Positions 1 to 6,054 of a stretch of DNA of 12,062 bases are shown here, one piece after another; within the stretch, counting starts at the first letter, position 1; each line of letters begins with the position of its first letter. Below the pieces are notes generated by a model. The model had not been told where the DNA came from. It made no database searches and saw nothing but the letters and a program-made list of their open reading frames with translations. The DNA is from Candidatus Aminicenantota bacterium. Lineage in GTDB: Bacteria; Acidobacteriota; Aminicenantia; UBA2199. The translations under genes were made by a program, and so were the position numbers. Location: contig CP070627.1 of NCBI GenBank assembly GCA_020355945.1, positions 8,533,305 to 8,545,366 of the forward strand. Reading direction: 5' to 3'.

Positions 1-1
1 G

Positions 2-676
2 AAGAAATCCAAAACACAACCGCCGCCGCGTTATACCGAAGCCACTTTGCTCACAGCTATGGAGAGTCCCGGGAAATTTATCGAGGATGAAGAGCTGAGA
101 GAATCCATTAAACAAGGTGGACTGGGAACACCCGCCACCCGTGCCGAGATTATCGAAAAACTCTTAAACACTTATTATATTGAGCGTCACGGCAAAGAAT
201 TGGTACCCACTTCCAAAGGCTTTCAACTGATGGATTTGGTTCCCGGGGAGTTAAAGTCCCCGGAACTCACTGCTAAGTGGGAGTTACGGCTTTCAAATAT
301 CTCACGGGGAAAAGAAAACAATCAAGGGTTTATGGAAGATATCCGTAAAAATGCCGTGACCCTGGTTAACAGCATTAAAGCAGATACCTCCGAATATAAA
401 GCGGATAATCTTACCAAAACCCGGTGTCCCCTGTGCGGCAGTTTTATGTTGTTAGTGAAGGGTAAAAAGGGAAGAATGTTGGTATGTTCCGATCGTCAGT
501 GCCGTCATGAGCAGCCGGAAAAGCAGGAAGAGGCCCCTGATTTCAAACGTTCCCGGGAAGAGAGCCGCATGAGTAAGCGGTTGATCGATCGTTACAGCGA
601 TCACAAAAAGAAGGCCAAACCCTCTGTGGGGACGTTAGGGGATTTGTTTGAAAAAGCGTTAGAAAAGAAAAAGTAA
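2..676 (+). CDS. topB: DNA topoisomerase III (type IA), C-terminal part; 5' end outside window
   Basis: A type IA topoisomerase passes one DNA strand through a transient break in the other and helps decatenate replication and recombination intermediates. The reading frame is open from base 2, so only the last 224 residues are present, and the catalytic tyrosine lies upstream of the window. Visible landmarks are PPPRYTEATLLTAME near the start and GLGTPATRAEIIEKL about 20 residues later, both typical of topoisomerase III. A C-terminal zinc-ribbon-like segment follows, with CPLCG and a second cysteine pair (C-x2-C-x16-C-x4-C). The tail is basic and ends in a GDLFEKAL-like motif, as in Firmicutes-style TopB proteins. 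A TopA assignment is less likely because only one cysteine cluster is seen and the TPATR region matches the TopB pattern. No terminator is obvious directly after the stop. Confidence 0.9.
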   Translation, partial: KKSKTQPPPRYTEATLLTAMESPGKFIEDEELRESIKQGGLGTPATRAEIIEKLLNTYYIERHGKELVPTSKGFQLMDLVPGELKSPELTAKWELRLSNISRGKENNQGFMEDIRKNAVTLVNSIKADTSEYKADNLTKTRCPLCGSFMLLVKGKKGRMLVCSDRQCRHEQPEKQEEAPDFKRSREESRMSKRLIDRYSDHKKKAKPSVGTLGDLFEKALEKKK

Positions 677-821
677 AAATTTCCGTTAAAAAAAATAATA
701 AATTTAGTATAATAGTCTGCCCCTCATAATTCTATCTAAACTGTAAAACCAGCTCACAGCTCAACTGCTAACGAGAAGTTAAGCGCTGCTGCTGTCGAAT
801 TTCGAGGTGTTAGTAGGCGTT
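677..821. other. Intergenic region between convergent genes, hairpin-forming, no ORF
   Basis: This 145-base stretch separates topB from the convergent minus-strand gene. It holds no credible coding frame. Several short inverted repeats are packed between about 760 and 820: GCTAAC / GTTAAGC around a GAGAA loop (one bulged base), TCGAA-T-TTCGA, and CTGCTAAC pairing with GTTAGTAG across the whole segment (one G-T pair). On the minus strand the run of A at 688-695 reads as a T-tract, so it could also hold a terminator for the minus-strand gene. Either a small RNA or a bidirectional terminator would explain it; neither is proven. Confidence 0.4.
686..713 (+). promoter_or_regulatory. Candidate sigma-70 promoter downstream of topB
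   Basis: A perfect TATAAT lies at 708-713, with TTAAAA (4 of 6 matches to TTGACA) 16 bases upstream at 686-691. Transcription would begin near 720 and run into the non-coding 721-821 region, towards and antisense to the 3' end of the minus-strand gene. The surroundings are very AT-rich, so a chance match is possible. Confidence 0.35.
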
Positions 822-1430
822 TTAAATTTTCTCCGCTGCTTCTTTTATTTTATCTTTCTTTTCTACTTTGGCCTTTGGTTTTATAGGTATAAACATGACC
901 ATGCCATCGACTAATTTACTGGCTTGCCGTTCCATGATAATCAATCGTTTTATGGTTTCATCTTCCCAGCGGGCGACTTTTTGTAGAAAGGCTTTACCCG
1001 CTGAATCTCGCACTTCAAATTCATCATATTTTTTGGGTTCACCATATTTTGTTTTAAATATTTGTAACAATGTCTCAAAATCCTCTGACTTTGTAAACAT
1101 GATCACTTCAGTAAGGAAAAGAGAACTGTAGTTCCTTTTTATAAATTTTACGTCCCTACCTCCACTTCCTTCAAATTTGAATTTGATTTTCTTAATAACC
1201 ATGTCGGCCAATGGAAAGTCTGTTAAATAGAAAAATTCACTGTCTTTTTTCAATTGTCCCTTGTACTTGAAATTTGTTTCAAAGTAGTCTGCAGTGGTTC
1301 CCCATCTGGCGTCCATAAATGATGCCATTGGGGATTCCGCCGGACTTTGAGCTTCCTGTGCCACTGCAATGAAAGTAAATGACAGGAATAAAATAAGCAG
1401 ACTTATGGGCAAAAGAATTGTTTTTTTCAT
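822..1430 (-). CDS. Secreted (periplasmic) protein of unknown function
   Basis: I do not recognise the family. The 202-residue product begins with a classical signal peptide: MKKT, then a hydrophobic stretch at about residues 5-21, then an AVA-Q signal peptidase I site after residue 24. No lipobox cysteine is seen, so it is probably soluble in the periplasm. The mature part starts with ARWGTTADYF, reminiscent of small periplasmic domains that open with RWG. Alternating beta-like segments follow, then an F-x-x-L-x-x-x-F-x-x-KYGEP motif near the middle. The C-terminus is a lysine- and glutamate-rich tail of about 20 residues. The start is well supported by AAGGAGGT (minus strand, bases 1436-1443) 5 bases before the ATG. 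It is a single gene with its own promoter (1475-1503), divergent from the envelope genes to its right. Expression and secretion look likely; the role is unknown. Confidence 0.8.
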   Translation of the reverse strand: MKKTILLPISLLILFLSFTFIAVAQEAQSPAESPMASFMDARWGTTADYFETNFKYKGQLKKDSEFFYLTDFPLADMVIKKIKFKFEGSGGRDVKFIKRNYSSLFLTEVIMFTKSEDFETLLQIFKTKYGEPKKYDEFEVRDSAGKAFLQKVARWEDETIKRLIIMERQASKLVDGMVMFIPIKPKAKVEKKDKIKEAAEKI

Positions 1431-1474
1431 GTAAAACCTCCTTCATATAAATATTCCATGATATTAACCGAAAG

Positions 1475-1503
1475 ATTCTACCAAATCTAAAAAATTTTGT
1501 CAA
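1475..1503 (-). promoter_or_regulatory. Sigma-70 promoter of the minus-strand secreted-protein gene
   Basis: Read on the minus strand, a perfect TTGACA (1498-1503) is followed after exactly 17 bases by TAGAAT (1475-1480, 5 of 6). The start of transcription would fall near 1468, leaving a leader of about 37 bases that contains the strong AAGGAGGT ribosome site. This is the best promoter in the window. Confidence 0.75.
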
Positions 1504-1549
1504 GTTAAAAGCAAATTTTTTTCAAAATTGTGAAAATCTATAAAGAGCA

Positions 1550-1567
1550 AAAGAGATTAAACTCTTT
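1550..1567. repeat. Short perfect inverted repeat between divergent promoters
   Basis: AAAGAG, six bases, CTCTTT: arms at 1550-1555 and 1562-1567. It lies between the minus-strand promoter (1475-1503) and the candidate plus-strand promoter (1572-1600). It could be an operator for either gene or a chance palindrome in AT-rich DNA. Confidence 0.35.
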
Positions 1568-1571
1568 CCTA

Positions 1572-1600
1572 TTGACAGTATTGTCTAACCATGAGAAAAT
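1572..1600 (+). promoter_or_regulatory. Candidate promoter of the Trm112/GT9/ligase group
   Basis: A perfect TTGACA (1572-1577) is followed after 17 bases by GAAAAT (1595-1600, 4 of 6). The -35 box is part of GACA-GTAT-TGTC, a small inverted repeat at 1574-1585, which would place any bound protein over the promoter. The start of transcription would be near 1607, just ahead of the Trm112-like gene at 1636. Confidence 0.45.
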
Positions 1601-1635
1601 TAAGCTTGAATTACTTTTATGAAAAAGGTGAAAAA

Positions 1636-1824
1636 ATGGAAAAAGAGATCATTTCCGAAGAATTACTGGAAATCCTTGCCTGCCCGGCGTGCAAAGGCGA
1701 TATTGAATTGATGGAGTACAAAAAAGATGAACATGGCCTGAAATGTGCCAAATGTAAATGCATTTACCCCATCAAAGACGGTATCCCCGTCATGTTGATC
1801 GATGAAGCCATTCCAGCAAAATAA
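1636..1824 (+). CDS. Trm112-like zinc-ribbon protein
   Basis: A 62-residue protein of the Trm112/YcaR family, small zinc-binding proteins that in eukaryotes and archaea activate methyltransferases; the role of the bacterial forms is poorly defined. The family pattern is clear: [14 protein letters not shown] at the start, four zinc-type cysteines (16, 19, 37 and 40), then [11 protein letters not shown] near the end. The start at 1636 is chosen over an in-frame upstream ATG at 1591. It gives the usual family length, it begins right before the conserved domain, and AAGGTG lies 6 bases upstream of it. The gene overlaps the next by 23 bases, so translation is probably coupled to the glycosyltransferase. 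In proteobacteria the relative ycaR sits between lpxK and kdsB, another LPS context. Confidence 0.85.
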   Translation: MEKEIISEELLEILACPACKGDIELMEYKKDEHGLKCAKCKCIYPIKDGIPVMLIDEAIPAK

Positions 1825-2821
1825 CAATATCCTCTTTATCCGGTTACGACTCCTGGGGGATATTATCTTCACTATCCCATCGATTCAAATCTTTAAAAGA
1901 AATTATCCCGGGATTAAGGTTTACTACGTGGTGGAAGAACAATTCAAGGAAATTGGTGAGTTAATCCCCGGTATTCATCAGCTCATTGTTATCCCTCGTA
2001 AAATGGGAATCAAGAAAATGTGGCGATTCAGGAAGGATATTCAAAAAATCGGCATTGATACGGTGATAGATTTTCACTCCGGGCCCAAAAGCGCGCAGTT
2101 GACATGGCTGACCGGCGCAAAGCTCCGCATCGGCTACAAAACCCCTAACCGGGATTGGGCATACCACCGGTTAACTCCCCGAACCTGCGGAAATACCCTT
2201 ACCCACTCTGTCTACAACCAGGCAAGACTCCTGGACCACCTGGGTATTGCCGTGGACATGGATATGCTTCCCCAATACCCGGAAATAACAATTGATGAAA
2301 AACAAATTTCAGAGGGGGTCAAAAGAGTGGTTCAAAAGGAAAAAAAAGTAGTTATCCATGTGGGGGCGGGGAATGCCTTTAGAGACTGGGGAATTGAAAG
2401 CTTTTCCTCCCTTATCTATCATTTGAAGTGCCGCGGAGTGAGGGTTTTTTTAACCGGGAATGGCGCAGAAGAAGAAAAAAGAGGCAATTACCTGGGCAAC
2501 CTGCTGGCAGTAGATAACTTTACCGGGAAGTTGTCCATTGCTGAGCTGCTTTACTTGATTTCAAAATCAGACGTATACGTTGGCGCGGATTCGGGTCCCC
2601 TGCACCTGGCTTCTTTAACCGCTGCGCCACTGGTGGGTCTTTATGGCCCCAATACCCCAAAAATCAGCGGACCCTGGCGAAAAAAAAATGTCACCATTAT
2701 CCAACACCAAATGGAATGCCAACCCTGCACCCAAAGAAAGTGCAAATATGGTATAATACCATGTATGAAAAATATTAGAACGGACGAGGTCTATGAAGCA
2801 ATTAATCGATATCTCCGGTGA
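1802..2821 (+). CDS. Glycosyltransferase family 9 (LPS heptosyltransferase-like)
   Basis: The 339-residue product belongs to GT9, cytoplasmic GT-B enzymes that add ADP-activated heptose to the LPS inner core. The N-terminal half has the acceptor-side motif [13 protein letters not shown], with Asp20 at the position of the catalytic aspartate of WaaC/WaaF. The C-terminal half carries the nucleotide-sugar motifs: HVGAG at residues 186-190 and [10 protein letters not shown] starting at residue 261, followed by a P-x-VGLYGPN loop. A cysteine set (306, 309, 314 and 321; C-x2-C-x4-C-x6-C) near the C-terminus is common in part of this family. The ATG at 1802 has no good ribosome site and lies inside the Trm112-like gene, which suggests translational coupling. 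I cannot tell WaaC, WaaF, WaaQ or a non-heptose GT9 apart from sequence alone. Confidence 0.88.
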   Translation: MKPFQQNNNILFIRLRLLGDIIFTIPSIQIFKRNYPGIKVYYVVEEQFKEIGELIPGIHQLIVIPRKMGIKKMWRFRKDIQKIGIDTVIDFHSGPKSAQLTWLTGAKLRIGYKTPNRDWAYHRLTPRTCGNTLTHSVYNQARLLDHLGIAVDMDMLPQYPEITIDEKQISEGVKRVVQKEKKVVIHVGAGNAFRDWGIESFSSLIYHLKCRGVRVFLTGNGAEEEKRGNYLGNLLAVDNFTGKLSIAELLYLISKSDVYVGADSGPLHLASLTAAPLVGLYGPNTPKISGPWRKKNVTIIQHQMECQPCTQRKCKYGIIPCMKNIRTDEVYEAINRYLR

Positions 2822-4016
2822 TTTTTCTTTTTATCTCTTGCTGGCGTTTCTTTTCCTGGTTAATATCTCTATTGCAGGATGTTACCTGGTTTCTACCCTT
2901 TTGCTTATCCAGTTCATTATTTTTATCATCGCAGCCCTGAAAATCAGGATAAACCGGGCCAAAACCAAACCAATGCTTCAATGGCCACAACTGCCGAAAT
3001 TTTATAAGTACTTTCTCCTGTATATTCTATTTTCCTTTATTGCCACTCTTTTTTCCATCGATCGGCTGAACAGCTTAAAAGATAACAAAGAATTTTTTGT
3101 GTTTTTACTGGTTCCCATATTCCTGTTGATCATCAACTCCAAAAAGCGTCTGGAATACTCTCTTTTTACGGTATTGGCCTCTACTGTGATCTCCGCCCTG
3201 GTGGGTATTGCGGTTACCCTGAAAGAAGGAATCACGTTGGACCACCGGCTGCGAGGGTTAACGTCCCACTGGATGACCTATTCGGGGCTGCTGATGTTGG
3301 TCTTTATATTCTTTTTTGTATACCTTTTCTATGAAAAGAGAAAAAAAATAAAAATTGTTATATTGATATCTTTAATGATTATCTTGACGTCTATTTTGCT
3401 TTCGCTGACCCGGTCCATGTGGGTGGGAATTTTTGTATCCCTGGGGATTTTTATCATTTACTACAAACCCAAAATACTTTACCTGGCGCTGCCGGCCCTG
3501 GTTATTCTTATCCTGGTACTCCCCGGATCGGTAAAGAGTCGTATTGCCTCCACCTTTGACATGAGTAATGCCACCAACAAAGATCGTCTTTACATGGTAA
3601 CCACCGGGATAAATATTTTCAAGGATCATCCCTTGACCGGTGTGGGACCTGACAATATCAAAAAGATTTACGATCGTTATAAGCCGGCGGAGGCTGACCA
3701 AACCAATCCCCACCTCCACAACAATTTTTTACATGTGCTGGCGGAAAGGGGTATATTGGCATTATTAAGTTTGCTGGCGGCATTCGTATCCATCACCATC
3801 CAGTTGATCAAAAAAATAAAAAACAGCATTGATTTTGAAAAAGTCATTTCTGTTGGCGTATTATTTGTATTTATCGGTTTTTTAGTGGCCGGTATGTTTG
3901 AGTATAATTTGGGGGATTCCGAAATCAAATTTTTACTGTTTTATTTTCTCAGTATTCCATTTATAAAATACAGCATGGAGAATGGATCATGGATTATGAA
4001 GCGTGGAGTCCAGTAA
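2793..4016 (+). CDS. waaL: O-antigen ligase-like membrane protein (Wzy_C / WaaL family)
   Basis: A 407-residue, very hydrophobic protein with roughly ten to twelve predicted membrane helices and one large periplasmic loop. Proteins of this family either join O-antigen to lipid A-core (WaaL) or polymerise O-units (Wzy) on the periplasmic side of the inner membrane. Family marks are LTRSMW about one third in from the start, DRLYM...F-x-DHPLTGVGPDNI beginning at residue 264, and HLHNNFLHVLAERG at about residues 307-320. The last contains the histidine region needed for ligase activity. The gene overlaps the upstream glycosyltransferase by 29 bases, so they are very likely co-transcribed. A GAGGT sits only 2 bases before the ATG, too close for an ideal ribosome site, again pointing to coupling. 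Ligase versus polymerase cannot be settled by sequence; ligase is preferred because the neighbours make LPS core. Confidence 0.8.
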   Translation: MKQLIDISGDFSFYLLLAFLFLVNISIAGCYLVSTLLLIQFIIFIIAALKIRINRAKTKPMLQWPQLPKFYKYFLLYILFSFIATLFSIDRLNSLKDNKEFFVFLLVPIFLLIINSKKRLEYSLFTVLASTVISALVGIAVTLKEGITLDHRLRGLTSHWMTYSGLLMLVFIFFFVYLFYEKRKKIKIVILISLMIILTSILLSLTRSMWVGIFVSLGIFIIYYKPKILYLALPALVILILVLPGSVKSRIASTFDMSNATNKDRLYMVTTGINIFKDHPLTGVGPDNIKKIYDRYKPAEADQTNPHLHNNFLHVLAERGILALLSLLAAFVSITIQLIKKIKNSIDFEKVISVGVLFVFIGFLVAGMFEYNLGDSEIKFLLFYFLSIPFIKYSMENGSWIMKRGVQ

Positions 4017-4203
4017 AAAGTTTTTGCGGGGGGTCCAGGGGTGCAGGGGTGCGGCGCACCCACCCTATTAGAGGTGGTATTGTTTCTGAGGATTTTTATC
4101 GTTTTTGCACCTGCACCTGTAACCTGCACCTGCCACCTCTGGCAGAAAGCGCCCCCCTAAGAGGGTGCCCGCGCCGCGGGCCCGCCGGAGGCAAAAAAAG
4201 TTT
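4017..4203. repeat. GC-rich imperfect inverted-repeat element (non-coding)
   Basis: This stretch between the ligase gene and the heptose kinase gene is far richer in G and C than its surroundings: 31 of 43 bases at 4021-4063 and 42 of 53 at 4141-4193. The ends are inverted relative to each other: AAAAGTTTTTGC at the left, GCAAAAAAAGTTT at the right. Inside are a tandem CAGGGGTG pair (4036-4051), a hairpin GGGTGC-GGC-GCACCC (4047-4061), repeated GCACCT units (4107-4138), and GCCCGCG-C-CGCGGGC at the right. The stretch CACCCTATTAGAGG in the left arm is matched in inverse orientation by CCTAAGAGGGTG in the right arm. It looks like a dispersed non-autonomous repeat (MITE- or REP-like). No transposase is encoded. 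Confidence 0.6.
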
Positions 4204-4205
4204 AA

Positions 4206-4210
4206 AAGGA
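4206..4210 (+). promoter_or_regulatory. Ribosome binding site that sets the heptose kinase start
   Basis: AAGGA lies 8 bases before the ATG at 4219. This favours 4219 over an in-frame ATG at 4165, which falls inside the GC-rich repeat and would add 18 basic residues absent from the family. Confidence 0.7.
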
Positions 4211-4218
4211 AAACAGCC

Positions 4219-5202
4219 ATGATAAAATTGAAGAGGGTTGAGGAAATTTGTTCTCAATTTGAAAAGAAGAGGATCCTTGTATTTGGGGATGTGATATTGG
4301 ATCGATATATTTTTGGCAATGTGAATCGCATCTCCCCGGAGGCCCCGGTCCCGGTGGTAAAAGTTGAAAAAGAAGAATTCAGGCCCGGCGGCGCCGGCAA
4401 CGTGGCTGCCAATGTTGATAAACTGGGGGCCAGGGGCTTAATCCTGGGTATTACGGGTGATGATGTTTTTGCAGACCAACTGTTTGAATTAAAAGTACGC
4501 GATAATGTTATCATCAAATCCAACCTCAATCAAACCCTGGTGAAAACCCGGGTCATTTCCCGGAGACAGCAGATCGTGCGGATCGATCGAGAAGAACCCA
4601 TCCGGGTGACACCTGAAATTGAAAATAGAATTTTCACGGTTATAAAAGAATTAAAGAAAAATGACATTCACGGCATAATTATTTCGGACTATGCCAAAGG
4701 CACGTTAACCCGGAAGATCATGGAATGTTTGAAAAATAGGGCACAATCCCTTCATATCCCGATTATTGTGGACCCGAAGCCGCCCAATTTTCATCTTTAT
4801 AAAGACATTGACGGTATTACTCCTAATCGAAAGGAAGCTGAGACGATTGTTAATAAAAAAATAGAGGAGGATATGGATGCCGCGGCAGCGGTTAAATTGA
4901 TTCGCAGGAAATTTAGAGCGAAATTTTCCGTTATTACTCGCGGCGATAAAGGAATAACCGCCGGGGAAAGGGGAAAGAAAATATTTCATCTCCCGGCGTT
5001 TAATCATGAGGTATTTGATGTCACCGGGGCCGGTGATACGGTGGTTTCGGTGTTGTTACTCTCCCTGGTTTCCGGTGCTGATTTAAGAGAAGCCGCTGCT
5101 TTATCCAATGGAGCGGCCTCTATCGTGGTGGAAAAAGTGGGAACTTCCCAGGTTACCCTGGAAGAACTCCACCAACGCATGAAATATCTTTTAAGAAAAT
5201 AA
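4219..5202 (+). CDS. rfaE1: D-glycero-beta-D-manno-heptose-7-phosphate kinase (RfaE1 domain)
   Basis: This PfkB-family kinase phosphorylates heptose 7-phosphate at C1, an early step in making ADP-heptose for the LPS inner core. The 327-residue length matches a stand-alone kinase (the N-terminal half of E. coli HldE); the nucleotidyltransferase (RfaE2) half is missing and is not elsewhere in the window. Diagnostic features are GDVILDRY at residues 23-30, the RfaE-specific RISPEAPVPVVKV, and the substrate loop RPGGAGNVAANV at about residues 55-66. The DPKPPN and TPNRKEAE segments and DVTGAGDT follow, the last with catalytic Asp273. The gene fits the neighbouring heptosyltransferase-like and ligase genes. 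The GC-rich repeat just upstream may have split it from that operon, so its promoter is uncertain. Confidence 0.92.
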   Translation: MIKLKRVEEICSQFEKKRILVFGDVILDRYIFGNVNRISPEAPVPVVKVEKEEFRPGGAGNVAANVDKLGARGLILGITGDDVFADQLFELKVRDNVIIKSNLNQTLVKTRVISRRQQIVRIDREEPIRVTPEIENRIFTVIKELKKNDIHGIIISDYAKGTLTRKIMECLKNRAQSLHIPIIVDPKPPNFHLYKDIDGITPNRKEAETIVNKKIEEDMDAAAAVKLIRRKFRAKFSVITRGDKGITAGERGKKIFHLPAFNHEVFDVTGAGDTVVSVLLLSLVSGADLREAAALSNGAASIVVEKVGTSQVTLEELHQRMKYLLRK

Positions 5203-5208
5203 GAGATA

Positions 5209-5237
5209 TTGACAGTTAACACTTGAAGTGATAAACT
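5209..5237 (+). promoter_or_regulatory. Candidate promoter of the lptB-rpoN-pts operon
   Basis: A perfect TTGACA (5209-5214) is followed after 17 bases by TAAACT (5232-5237, 4 of 6). The spacer holds CACTT-G-AAGTG (5220-5230), a small palindrome that could be an operator. A second candidate lies downstream: an extended -10, TG-T-TACAAT, at 5264-5272, with no good -35. Either would serve the long operon that starts at 5331. Confidence 0.45.
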
Positions 5238-5255
5238 CTAGTGTTTCTTTTTTTA
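5218..5255 (+). terminator. Possible weak terminator after the heptose kinase gene
   Basis: AACACT (5218-5223) and AGTGTT (5240-5245) can pair across 16 bases and are followed by a T-rich run, TCTTTTTTT, at 5246-5254. The stem is short and AT-rich. The same bases overlap the candidate promoter, so the two readings compete. Confidence 0.28.
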
Positions 5256-5330
5256 AGAATTTCTGTTACAATTCTGATTTTGTTGGATAGACGGCTTTTA
5301 CAGGTGTTTGTTTGAGCCATATGAAGGGAA

Positions 5331-6053
5331 ATGAAGCGGTTAGAAGCACACAATATAAGTAAATCGTTTAAAAATAGGTGTGTAGTCAATCACGTTTCCC
5401 TGGAAGTTAACCAGGGTGAGGTGATCGGTCTACTGGGGCCTAATGGCGCCGGGAAAACCACTACTTTTCTAATGATCCTGGGTATCCATAAACCTGAGAC
5501 CGGGAAAATTCTTTTGAGTGATAAAGATATCACACGGGAACCGGTCTATATACGGGCGCGAGAAGGCATTGGTTTCCTCCCCCAGGAGCCCTCCGTTTTT
5601 AAAGGTCTCACGGTTAAAGAAAATATTTTAGCCATTGTGGACATGCAGCCTGGTTATAAATCCTCAGGATTTAATATTGATGAAATACTGCTGGAAATGG
5701 GATTAACCGAACTGAGAGACAAGAAAGCCTATATTCTCTCCGGCGGTGAGAGACGCCGCCTGGAAATTGCCCGCTCATTGGTATTATCCCCTGACTTCCT
5801 CCTGTTGGACGAACCCTTTGCCGGGATCGATCCCATACAAATCAAAGAAATTCAAAACCTGGTCAAAAAACTAAAAGAAAAAGGATTGGGCATCATTATC
5901 ACAGACCATAATGTCCGGGAAATTTTAAAAATCACTAACCGGTCCTATATCATTAACCGGGGAGAAGTCATATTTCAAGGAGACTCAAAGGAGTTAATCC
6001 AGGATGAACGAGTAAAGAATGAATACCTGGGAAAAGAGTTTAGGTGGAACTAA
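5331..6053 (+). CDS. lptB: LPS export ABC transporter ATP-binding protein LptB
   Basis: LptB is the cytoplasmic ATPase of the LptB2FG complex that extracts LPS from the inner membrane. The 240-residue length is typical. All ABC motifs are present: Walker A GPNGAGKTT (36-44), Q-loop Gln85 in FLPQE, signature LSGGERRR (136-143), Walker B FLLLDEP (156-162) and the switch histidine in ITDHN (His193). LSGGERRR and the FAGIDP turn after Walker B are characteristic of LptB among ABC proteins. The ATG at 5331 is the first in frame after a TGA at 5322; its AAGGG lies very close. The usual partners lptA and lptC are not upstream in this window. The stop is one base before the rpoN start, a linkage also seen in proteobacteria. 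Confidence 0.95.
   Translation: MKRLEAHNISKSFKNRCVVNHVSLEVNQGEVIGLLGPNGAGKTTTFLMILGIHKPETGKILLSDKDITREPVYIRAREGIGFLPQEPSVFKGLTVKENILAIVDMQPGYKSSGFNIDEILLEMGLTELRDKKAYILSGGERRRLEIARSLVLSPDFLLLDEPFAGIDPIQIKEIQNLVKKLKEKGLGIIITDHNVREILKITNRSYIINRGEVIFQGDSKELIQDERVKNEYLGKEFRWN
6042..6047 (+). promoter_or_regulatory. Ribosome binding site that sets the rpoN start
   Basis: AGGTGG, within the last codons of lptB, lies 7 bases before the ATG at 6055. It supports 6055 rather than an in-frame ATG at 6019 inside lptB, which would add 12 residues not seen in the family. Confidence 0.65.
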
Positions 6054-6054
6054 A

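Noticed and set aside
770..800. Resemblance to 5S rRNA (GAAGTTAAGC)
   Set aside because: Only about ten bases match the 5S loop consensus; the terminal helix and the remaining conserved positions are not found.
765..820. Integron attC-like site (CTAAC...GTTAG)
   Set aside because: The core bases do not fit the RYYYAAC/GTTRRRY consensus, and there is no integrase or cassette array.
868..1131. Open reading frame antisense to the secreted-protein gene
   Set aside because: It lies fully inside a gene with a signal peptide, ribosome site and strong promoter, and its product shows no recognisable pattern.
4036..4138. CRISPR-like repeats
   Set aside because: The 8-base tandem and GCACCT units are too short and lack spacers of regular length.
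4165..4218. Upstream start for the heptose kinase
   Set aside because: It would encode a basic 18-residue tail inside the repeat element; the ribosome site and family length support 4219.
3989..4222. 77-codon frame across the GC-rich repeat
   Set aside because: It overlaps the ligase 3' end and the repeat element; the product is arginine-, proline- and glycine-rich low-complexity sequence with no ribosome site.
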